Of a DNA stretch of 64,000 nt, positions 57,309 through 64,000 are shown one piece after another. Every line of letters starts with the position of its first letter. Position 1 is the stretch's first letter. The position numbers and the translations under genes are program-made. Under the pieces are notes generated by a model. It searched no databases. It was not told the DNA's origin and was given only the letters and a program-made list of their open reading frames with translations. This DNA comes from Hippopus hippopus. Its lineage: Eukaryota; Mollusca; Bivalvia; Cardiida; Cardiidae. The stretch spans positions 33,627,627 through 33,691,626 of the forward strand of contig OX328097.1 of NCBI GenBank assembly GCA_946811185.2, given 5' to 3'.

Positions 57309-57391
57309 TTTTATTATAACAATAACGAAGTTGTAATAAAATTTTTTTGAAACAACTACTAACTTAAGTTTTTTATATATATATAAAAAAG
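57309..57391. promoter_or_regulatory. Imperfect hairpin and TATA array before the polymerase gene
   Basis: ATTTTATTATAACAA and TTGTAATAAAAT form an imperfect stem. TTTTATATATATATAAAAAAG then leads to the ATG at 57,392. Confidence 0.55.
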
Positions 57392-57811
57392 ATGAGTTTC
57401 CTAAATAGATTTACGAACGCAGCTAGACGAGCTGCGTCAGCTGTACAAAGAAGAGTAACTGATTTTGGTAACTGGTTAACTGGTAATGTAGAGACGACAC
57501 AGATACCGCAAGTGTTGGATGAAATTGTTGCCCACGTTAGACAAAATTACCCTCCTAGACAACCGTTTGAGATAAGAGAGGGGCCATCTGCTTTAGGAGG
57601 GTTTGCGAGGCAATATGTAATAAATGGAAGTAGTGAAACAAATGCGTATGCGTTTATGGAAAATGCGCGTGATAATATGACTAATATTATAAGAAATAAT
57701 CCTGGAAGAAAAATTCAACTAGTTTTAAAATGTATTATGAGAAAAGTAACTGCACCTGAACTTACTTTATTAAGTACTACTTTCTATTCAGGTCATTTTG
57801 CTGTTTATTAG
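57392..57811 (+). CDS. POLB: DNA polymerase B, N-terminal segment, ended by an in-frame TAG
   Basis: 139 codons from an ATG with TATATATAAAAAAG upstream. MSFLNRFTNAARR and the ALGGFARQYVINGS region resemble the start of Polinton protein-primed polymerases. The TAG at 57,809-57,811 is followed in the same frame, without another stop, by the long polymerase frame, so I read it as a nonsense mutation (or a readthrough site) inside one gene spanning 57,392-60,951, about 1,186 codons. That total is normal for the family. Confidence 0.75.
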   Translation: MSFLNRFTNAARRAASAVQRRVTDFGNWLTGNVETTQIPQVLDEIVAHVRQNYPPRQPFEIREGPSALGGFARQYVINGSSETNAYAFMENARDNMTNIIRNNPGRKIQLVLKCIMRKVTAPELTLLSTTFYSGHFAVY

Positions 57812-60184
57812 GGAACCGATATAGACGAACTTTATACAACTATGATTGAAATAATTTTAGAAAAAATAGTGGCATTTCAAAGAGAGGGTAGCGATTGGGT
57901 AGTTCATAATATATTAACATTCGAGTTGCATACAGTTGAAATTAATCCTTTAAGAGCTAATGGTTGGTTACCTTTACCAAAGTGGATTGTTAACAAAAAG
58001 TCGGTTATCAATATGCAAAATGAAGATGATAAATGTTTTGATTGGAGTATTTTAAGAGCATTAAACCCTAAAGATACTAATCCACAAAGAGTTGATAAAG
58101 AATTAAAAGCGAAGGAGGGCAGCATAAACATGGATGGAATAGAACGTCCTGTTTCGCTTAAAGGTATTGATAAGTTTGAAAAACAAAATCCTGATATTAG
58201 TGTAAACGTTTTTGGAATAAGAGATTATGATCAAAAAGTTTATCCTCTTAGGATTACAAAAGATGAAAAAAGTAAACACGTTGATCTTCTTTTTATTAAA
58301 TATCATGTTACAACTCCCGATCCCTCTAACGCTGATGGGATTAATACTCACTATGCCCTCATAAAAAACTTTAATGGGCTGATGAGAACCCAAGTAAGTA
58401 ATAATAGCGGTATAGAATATTGTAAACGTTGTTTAAATCATTTTGGTAGTATTAAACTTTTAGAAAAACATAAACAATATTGTAACGAGCATGAGTCTAT
58501 TTTAATAGAAATGCCAGCACAAGGTAGTACAATACGCTTTAATCATAACGCGAAGAAAATAAAGGTTCCTTTTGTGGTATATGCTGACTTTGAAAGTGTT
58601 TTAAAACCGATACACACATGCGAGTCAAATCCAAAAGATAGTTATACTATACAAACTCAAAAACATTTACCTTGCAGCTTTTACTATATCATAATATTTT
58701 TTACTGATGATATGTCTAAACCGATAATAAGAAACTATACGGGAGAAAACGCTAGTGAAGTTTTTATAGATACGTTATCGAGAGATATTAAGAACCTTTA
58801 TGAAAAATATTATAAAAAAACGAAACCTCTGAAACTCACAATAGAGGAACAACAAAAACATTCGCAACAAACAAAATGTTGGATTTGTGGTAATAAGTTC
58901 ACGAGAGATAATATTAGAGTAAGAGATCATTGTCATTTTACGGGAGAGTATAGAGGTGCCGCGCATCAAGACTGTAATTTAAAAGCTAGTAAACCTAGTT
59001 TTACCCCAGTATATTTTCATAATTTAAGCGGGTATGATGCTCATCTTTTTATAAAATACCTCGGTAAAACTAGTGGTAAGATTAATTGCATTCCAAACAA
59101 TGAGGAGAAATATATTAGTTTTGGTAAAAGCATTTTGGTTGGAGATGCTATATATCACGAAATTAGATTTCTTGATAGTTTTAAATTTATGAGTTCTAGT
59201 TTGGATAAACTTTCATCTTACTTAGAGGAAAGTCAGTTAAAAATTTTAACGAGATATTTTACTAAAGAACAACTACCACTAGTTAGGAGAAAAGGGGTTT
59301 TCCCTTATGAATACTTAGACTCATTCGATAAACTTAATGATGAAAAATTACCACCAAAAGAAGCTTTTTATTCCACTTTAAATAAAACACATATTAGTGA
59401 TGAGGACTATGCTCACGCTAAAAATATATGGGAAGCTTTTAACACGAAAACTTTAAAGGATTATTTAGAACTTTACAATAAAATAGATGTGTTACTTTTA
59501 GCAGACGTCTTTGAGAATTTTAGAGATGTTTGTTGTAAAAATTATGGCTTAGATCCTAGTTGGTATTATACAACACCGGGATTAGCGTGGGATGCGGCAT
59601 TAAAAATAACGGATGTAGAACTAGAACTTTTGTCTGATCCTGATATGCATTTAATGTTTGAAAAAGGTATCAGAGGTGGTGTTAGTATGTGTTGTAAAAG
59701 ATATTCAGAAGCAAATAACAAATGTATGGGCAAATTATATGATTCAAGTAAACCATCAAAATATTTACTATATATAGATGCAAATAGTTTTTATCCTTGG
59801 GCGATGAGTCAACCTCTTCCTACTCATGGTTTTAAATGGATGATGGGTAAAGAATTAAAAAATTGGCGAGAAATACCGTGTATATTAGAAGTAGATTTAG
59901 AATACCCTAAAGATTTACATGATTTACATAATGACTTCCCTTTAGCGCCTGAACGTTTAAAAATAGAAAAGGTAGAAAAACTTATTCCGAACTTAAATGA
60001 TAAAAAGAATTACGTTTTACATTATAAAGCTTTAAAAACGTGCGTTGATTTAGGTTTAAAAATTATTAAAATACATCGCGGAATTAAGTTTGAGGAAAGT
60101 GTATGGCTTAAACCATACATTAACACAAATATTAATCTAAGAAAAGCAGCTAAAAATAATTTCGAGAAAGTTTTTTTAAGTTGA
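57812..60184 (+). CDS. POLB: Protein-primed family B DNA polymerase, exonuclease and palm part
   Basis: First ATG after the nonsense codon is at 57,842; residue numbers start there. A Cys-X2-Cys...His...Cys finger lies at about 194-214. Exo I is Asp249/Glu251 in YADFES. A CWICG...RDHCHFTG..RGAAH..CN segment (346-380) matches recombination-endonuclease-VII/HNH-like insertions. Exo II is around Asn394-Asp399, Exo III is Tyr545-Asp549, and palm motif A is DANSFYP at 646-652. It replicates the linear element using a terminal protein primer. The frame is lost at a T7 run (60,171-60,177); the stop follows at 60,182. Confidence 0.92.
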   Translation, partial: GTDIDELYTTMIEIILEKIVAFQREGSDWVVHNILTFELHTVEINPLRANGWLPLPKWIVNKKSVINMQNEDDKCFDWSILRALNPKDTNPQRVDKELKAKEGSINMDGIERPVSLKGIDKFEKQNPDISVNVFGIRDYDQKVYPLRITKDEKSKHVDLLFIKYHVTTPDPSNADGINTHYALIKNFNGLMRTQVSNNSGIEYCKRCLNHFGSIKLLEKHKQYCNEHESILIEMPAQGSTIRFNHNAKKIKVPFVVYADFESVLKPIHTCESNPKDSYTIQTQKHLPCSFYYIIIFFTDDMSKPIIRNYTGENASEVFIDTLSRDIKNLYEKYYKKTKPLKLTIEEQQKHSQQTKCWICGNKFTRDNIRVRDHCHFTGEYRGAAHQDCNLKASKPSFTPVYFHNLSGYDAHLFIKYLGKTSGKINCIPNNEEKYISFGKSILVGDAIYHEIRFLDSFKFMSSSLDKLSSYLEESQLKILTRYFTKEQLPLVRRKGVFPYEYLDSFDKLNDEKLPPKEAFYSTLNKTHISDEDYAHAKNIWEAFNTKTLKDYLELYNKIDVLLLADVFENFRDVCCKNYGLDPSWYYTTPGLAWDAALKITDVELELLSDPDMHLMFEKGIRGGVSMCCKRYSEANNKCMGKLYDSSKPSKYLLYIDANSFYPWAMSQPLPTHGFKWMMGKELKNWREIPCILEVDLEYPKDLHDLHNDFPLAPERLKIEKVEKLIPNLNDKKNYVLHYKALKTCVDLGLKIIKIHRGIKFEESVWLKPYINTNINLRKAAKNNFEKVFLS

Positions 60185-60951
60185 CGAATAATTCAGTCTT
60201 TGGTAAGACTATGGAGAATTTAAGAAATAGAGTAGAAGTTCATTTAGTTAATAATAGAGAAAGAGCAAAAAAGCTTGCAGGAAGATCTAATTATAGGCAT
60301 ACTACAATATTTGATGAAGATCTTGTTGCTATTCATATGAAGAAGACTAGTATAAAATTTAACAAGCCTATTTATTTAGGAGGAAGTATTTTAGATGTTA
60401 GCAAAACACACATGCAAAAAGCTTTGTATAATTACTTTAAACCAAAGTATGGTGAAAAGGTTAAAATGTGTTATACTGATACTGATAGTTTTATCCTTGA
60501 AATAGAAACTGATGATTTATATAAGGATATAGAAAAAGATGTACTTAAAATGTTTGATACTAGTAATTATCCTAAAGATCACTTCTTAAGAAATGATCAT
60601 AATGAGAGAGAAGTTGGAAAGTTTAAAGATGAATTAGGTTGTAATATTATAACTAAGTTTGTTGGTTTAAGAGCTAAAACGTATGCATATAAAACTTTAG
60701 ATGAAGAGGAAGATAAAAGATGTAAGGGAATAAAGAAGTCAGTAATTAAGAATGAATTAAGATTTGATCATTATAAAAAATGCTGTTTTACAGAAGAAGA
60801 TCAGTATAGGGCAATGCATGTATTAAGAAGTCGTGGTCATGAAGTATATACAGAGAAAATAAACAAAGTTGCTTTGAGTTGTAAAGATGATAAAAGGTTT
60901 GTCTCGGAAAACAAGATTGACACATTAGCTTGGGGACATTATAAAATATAA
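60181..60951 (+). CDS. POLB: DNA polymerase B, C-terminal part in a shifted frame
   Basis: The first codon is TTG; there is no ATG before codon 11. NNSVFGKTMEN is motif B of the fingers, and YTDTDS at 98-103 is catalytic motif C. A thumb-like end follows with KRCKGIKKSV near 178-187. It is the remainder of the upstream polymerase in the -1 frame, so without a shift the polymerase lacks half its active site. The stop overlaps the hairpin shared with the convergent right-end gene. Confidence 0.9.
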   Translation: MTNNSVFGKTMENLRNRVEVHLVNNRERAKKLAGRSNYRHTTIFDEDLVAIHMKKTSIKFNKPIYLGGSILDVSKTHMQKALYNYFKPKYGEKVKMCYTDTDSFILEIETDDLYKDIEKDVLKMFDTSNYPKDHFLRNDHNEREVGKFKDELGCNIITKFVGLRAKTYAYKTLDEEEDKRCKGIKKSVIKNELRFDHYKKCCFTEEDQYRAMHVLRSRGHEVYTEKINKVALSCKDDKRFVSENKIDTLAWGHYKI

Positions 60952-60980
60952 CTTTATTATTTCTAAAAGTTATATTTTTT
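60944..60980. terminator. Hairpin between convergent genes (right)
   Basis: ATATAACTTT and AAAGTTATAT arms with an ATTATTTCTA centre. Its complement is nearly identical to 46,340-46,374, one extra base apart, so both element ends close with the same signal. Confidence 0.65.
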
Positions 60981-61487
60981 TTAAATCCCGGATTTCTTAG
61001 CCGCTTTATTCGACAAACATAAAAATCTAGCGCATTGTTTTCCTTGTATTTGGTATTTTTTTCTTCTTTTATTATGTTTAGAACTATTATTAATAGCCTT
61101 ATCGATACTTCCCTCCGTAAATTTATATATTATTTCGTTTTTCGTAAGTCCTTTTTCTAATTTAATCCCCTTATATTTTTTTAAATTAAATATTAAATCT
61201 TTCTTAGATTGTTTATATTCGTAAAGTCGATTCCAAAATGATGCCTTTAAAGCATAAATTTCTCTAATATCTGGGTTGATAGAATCTAAAATATCGTTTG
61301 TGTAGTTAGCTAGAAGTACAGCGAATTTCGCTAACGTTTCTTTGTCAGAAATTAAATTTTTAAATTTATCTTTAGCTATATCTACGTTTATTAAATTCTC
61401 TTTCATTTCGTCTATAGATCTATATAAAGATAATAACGATCTCTCGTCTAAGTTTAATTCTTTTATAAAATCTTTTAACGGTTCCAT
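60981..61487 (-). CDS. Helical MEPLK-family protein, 168 aa (right paralogue)
   Basis: Mirror gene of 45,830-46,339. Codons 1-71 are almost identical, with Leu-Leu at 18-19 where the left has Ser-Ser. From the residue after INP the sequences part (IREIYALKASFWNRLYE) with moderate similarity, and the tail is more basic (KHNKRRKKYQ). The switch coincides with the inner border of the terminal repeat. The start codon is shared with the left copy; the promoter class is the same as for the 89-aa gene. Confidence 0.7.
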   Translation of the reverse strand: MEPLKDFIKELNLDERSLLSLYRSIDEMKENLINVDIAKDKFKNLISDKETLAKFAVLLANYTNDILDSINPDIREIYALKASFWNRLYEYKQSKKDLIFNLKKYKGIKLEKGLTKNEIIYKFTEGSIDKAINNSSKHNKRRKKYQIQGKQCARFLCLSNKAAKKSGI

Positions 61488-62113
61488 AATGTATACCTTT
61501 ATTTTTAAAGAACTAAATTTTAAAAATCAAAAAAATTTCGGTAAATACGTCTTACAAAATTTATATAGTAGGTATAATCTACTAATTCCTCGTCAGTAGG
61601 TTCTCTTTCGGAATAAATAAATTCTTCTAATTTATCGAATAAGATTCTTAATGACACGTTTACATAATCTGGTTGCATTACTGGTTGTAATACAGGTTGT
61701 TGCTGCGGATAATAATCGGGTAATATCGTTAACGGATCACTCGACGGAAAATAATACCGTTGTTGGGGGTTATAATAATTATTATTCATCTTTAGGAGAC
61801 ATTATTTTTTAAGAACTAAATTTTAAAAATCAAAAAAAAATTTATCTTGCCACGTCATCATTTTTTTTTTTTTTTTTTTTAGGATTTAAAAAAATTTGAA
61901 TTTTTCAAATCGCATTGAGGTTTTCTAAAAAAAATTTTTTTTTTTTTTTTTTTTTTTATAAAAATTATTTTCGTTGCCACGTCATCATTTTTTTAAATTC
62001 GAGAATCGGAGGATTTAAAAAAATTTGAATTTCTCGAATCGCATTGAGATTTTGCCTTTTCTTTTTTAATTTTTTTAGGATTTTGTGCCAGAACGGGTAA
62101 TACTCATACTACT
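61273..62113 (-). repeat. Polinton right terminal inverted repeat
   Basis: Ends ...ATACTCATACTACT, the inverse of the left end. It is five bases longer than the left through A/T-run differences. It carries the mirror copies of the subterminal duplications (TTGCCACGTCATCA at about 61,846 and 61,975). Confidence 0.95.
61520..61789 (-). CDS. Terminal-repeat protein, 89 aa (right copy)
   Basis: Identical in protein sequence to the left copy at 45,528-45,797. Both read inward. Identity implies recent homogenisation of the ends or constraint. Confidence 0.65.
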   Translation of the reverse strand: MNNNYYNPQQRYYFPSSDPLTILPDYYPQQQPVLQPVMQPDYVNVSLRILFDKLEEFIYSEREPTDEELVDYTYYINFVRRIYRNFFDF

Positions 62114-62119
62114 GTTAAG
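62114..62119. repeat. Polinton target-site duplication GTTAAG (right)
   Basis: Matches 45,203-45,208. Removing the element and one hexamer gives an uninterrupted AT-rich host site. Confidence 0.95.
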
Positions 62120-62160
62120 GCTTTTTTTATTTAAGATTGATAGTCAGTATACTCTATTTT

Positions 62161-62193
<33 letters not shown>

Positions 62194-62919
62194 CATTAAA
62201 TTTTATGTTTCACCAATACAATGACATAAAATTTGCCTATAACTGTTTCCATTTAAAAAAATATACATAGACTTAATTTTCATATGTAAAATTTCATCCT
62301 GAACTGCCGCAATGCAGGGTGTACTAAAAGAAATATTCAAAGAATTTTCCCAAAGCTGGTGACCCGCTATTTTTATCTCCTATTTTTGTAGACCAGATAA
62401 TAAACTATCACCAAACAAAGTTTCATGAAATTCTGAATGTTTTCAAAAAATGGTGAAACTGTAGAGATCGTCTTTAACATTCACAACTTTCAATTAGACC
62501 TATACTTTTAACTTTGGTTTTCCTGCACAGTTACATGTTTGACCTTAACTCATGTAATGCTAAATACAAGTCAGTGCTAAGGATGCAAATATTGCAATTT
62601 TAAAGCTATTTTATCGGAGTAACTGGTAAAGAAGCGGATGGTGAGATTAAAGATCAGACTGCACGTTCTGTGCAGTCTCATCCTGATCTACACTGTCCGC
62701 ATAGGCAAAATTTATATGTGGATTTAGCGCTATGTACAAGGGTTTAAACTAACATTAATTTTACTTGTATCTATTCTAACATATAGCCATTTTTCACATA
62801 TATCCATTGTTTTAAGTGTAATTTAACTATTGCGAATTTTCTCTAACATACGTTTGAGAAAAACGTAGAGTGACGTACGTAAAATGTGACGTTATTTTAT
62901 ACTTCTTTCAGAGAAGTGA
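62120..62919. other. Right flank, non-coding
   Basis: A long T run lies at about 62,159-62,193 and an H1 hairpin fragment at 62,643-62,703. No gene. Confidence 0.5.
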
Positions 62920-62988
62920 ATATAGTGGCATGAGTCGATACTGTTTGCAGAAACATTAAACCCTCTTTTCATAGAGCACCACTCACAT
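62920..62988 (+). repeat. H3 fragment
   Basis: Only the last 65 bp of the element remain, ending CTTTTCATAGAGCACCACTC. Confidence 0.4.
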
Positions 62989-63008
62989 GTAGTATAAGTA
63001 TGTGACTG

Positions 63009-63239
63009 TTTAACCCTTTACCATACAATGCCGAGTTTTAACGACCCTGAAAAAGTAGCCTTTTGAAAACATTGTGGGAAAAGGAGAAAATGCTGGTAAC
63101 CAGCATTTTCTCCTTTTTCCCACAATGTTTTCTAACCCATCAAAAACAAATTCCATCATTTGAGCCATATTTAAATGTCGTCTACAAGCACTTTCAATCT
63201 GGAAGAATCTACATTTTTGTCGTGTGGTAAAGAGTTAAG
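63009..63239 (+). repeat. H2 copy, best preserved
   Basis: TTTAACCCTTTACCATACAA start and GTGTGGTAAAGAGTTAA end. The 57-bp central hairpin at 63,071-63,127 is perfect apart from one extra T. Confidence 0.8.
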
Positions 63240-63602
63240 AGGGAGGTTTGTATTCACTGCCAACTAAATGGATTGGGCTTTTATATGACTAATATGTATT
63301 TTAACCCGAATTTTAAGACAGCTAAATATTTTAATAGGGCGGAGTTTCTTGATGTTAAAAGAAGACATCAATGTTCATACAACATTTGTATTATTAATAA
63401 CACAAAATGTATGGTAAACAAGTTACGAAGCAAACAAATAATGACTTGAGAGAGCCTGTAAACCTATCATAACACATAGAAAGGATTTCAGAAAAGATTA
63501 CAGTTACTGAAACCCTAAAAAGGTCGGAAAAATCAAGCCTACTGGTTCATTTGAAAGTCTTCTCATGCTCCGAATAAATACGAAGATCTTGGTTTCATGC
63601 AG
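63240..63602. other. Non-coding stretch before the partial right-edge exon
   Basis: Probably 3' UTR and downstream sequence of the minus-strand exon that follows. Nothing else seen. Confidence 0.4.
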
Positions 63603-64000
63603 CTATGCTGATTTTGCTGTGACAGATTGTGCTGTTGTAGTCTGAAGAGGTATTCTACCACTTGTCGTTGAAACAACTAGCGGTTTTCCGCTTGTTGTAT
63701 CTGCCGTAAGCATGGGGAAATATGAAATTCCGGTTGTAGTGGATGAGCCGAAAGGCGCTTGGGTGGGTTTCGAAAACTTTGTATTTTTTGTTGATTTTTG
63801 ACACGTGGTCTCTGGTGTTACTGCAAAAGTATTCACGGAAGATTTAACATGCATCGTATCTGGCGTGCCCACTAGTTGTTTCATAACTTCGAAAGGGTCG
63901 AAAAGCGGAAGATTTGAGCCATTCCTTTCTTTCCAGTTCTGTTCCGCATTTCCTTTGTCAGAGTGAGCGAAAGTTATTTGCTCCACACCAGAAATATGCA
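63603..64000 (-). CDS. Partial Thr/Ser-rich C-terminal exon, open at the window edge
   Basis: The frame is open from the window edge to a TAG at 63,603-63,605 (about 131 codons). It is rich in Thr, Ser, Pro and Gly with no hydrophobic segment. A central NLPLFDPFEVMKQLV stretch is followed by Thr-rich sequence (TTAQSVTAKSA at the end). It could be the last exon of another extracellular protein on the same strand as the secreted gene at 36,454-42,864; FDP recalls that gene's modules but is too short to claim homology. There is no ATG near the edge, so its start lies outside the window. Confidence 0.4.
   Translation of the reverse strand, partial: HISGVEQITFAHSDKGNAEQNWKERNGSNLPLFDPFEVMKQLVGTPDTMHVKSSVNTFAVTPETTCQKSTKNTKFSKPTQAPFGSSTTTGISYFPMLTADTTSGKPLVVSTTSGRIPLQTTTAQSVTAKSA

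Larger units (their letters stand above)
45209..62113. mobile_element. Complete Polinton/Maverick element (adintovirus-like), 16,905 bp
   Basis: Defined by GTTAAG duplications, inverted repeats of about 840 bp starting AGTAGTATGAGTATTACCCG, and the full Polinton gene set: polymerase B, integrase, adenovirus-type protease, FtsK-HerA ATPase, major and minor capsid proteins, phospholipase A2, fibre-like protein. Minus-strand genes occupy the left 3 kb and plus-strand genes the remainder. The element is much more AT-rich and gene-dense than its flanks, uses no visible introns, and places A/T-rich promoter-like motifs at starts. Four coding breaks (48,881-48,891; 54,516-54,522; 57,809-57,811; 60,171-60,177) suggest an almost intact but probably defective integrated copy, or sequence errors at the three homopolymer sites. 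Confidence 0.97.

Overview
The window looks like nuclear DNA of a mollusc, most likely a bivalve. The signs are spliced genes, an AT-rich background packed with short fold-back repeats, and tRNA-derived SINEs, one with an (AACC)n-type tail of the kind I associate with bivalve MetaSINEs. The species cannot be named from sequence alone. Bases 1-28,500 are almost entirely non-coding. They hold five recurring palindromic MITE-like families (called H1-H5 here), SINEs with target-site duplications, a decayed Tc1/mariner element with 27-bp terminal inverted repeats, several other inverted-repeat elements, and microsatellites.

Two host genes can be assembled from splice sites and phase. A calmodulin-like EF-hand gene runs on the plus strand from 28,548 to 33,578 (five coding exons, first exon missing, one GC-AG intron). 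On the minus strand from 42,864 down to 36,454 there are seven coding exons whose phases all agree and whose lengths sum to exactly 564 codons. They encode a secreted Gly/Ser-rich protein with a signal peptide and repeated FDPN/FDPDQYNS modules that I do not recognise as a named family. A partial Thr-rich exon lies at the right edge.

The centrepiece is a full-length Polinton/Maverick (endogenous adintovirus-like) element of 16,905 bp at 45,209-62,113. It has a 6-bp target duplication (GTTAAG) and inverted repeats of about 840 bp starting AG and ending CT. Minus-strand block: trimeric-fibre-like protein, adenovirus-type protease, integrase with chromodomain, and a parvovirus-type phospholipase A2 protein. 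Plus-strand block: FtsK-HerA packaging ATPase, a small helical protein, penton-like minor capsid protein, a GLYLK-repeat membrane-active candidate, a helical paralogue, a possible degenerate dUTPase-fold protein, a two-helix membrane protein with late-domain-like motifs, a broken conserved gene, a second amphipathic protein, a small unknown, the double-jelly-roll capsid protein, a SAP/NUMOD-like protein and protein-primed DNA polymerase B. Two more small genes are duplicated in the terminal repeats. Together they cover replication, integration, packaging, maturation, capsid, attachment and membrane penetration.

The copy is nearly intact but carries four coding breaks: one nonsense codon and three frame changes at homopolymers. 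Less expected features are a TATA(TA)AAA motif abutting the start codon of almost every core gene but absent from the paralogous terminal genes; an intergenic hairpin and a 17-bp motif reused in both orientations; and a gene family whose N-terminal half is homogenised by the terminal repeats while the C-terminal half has diverged.
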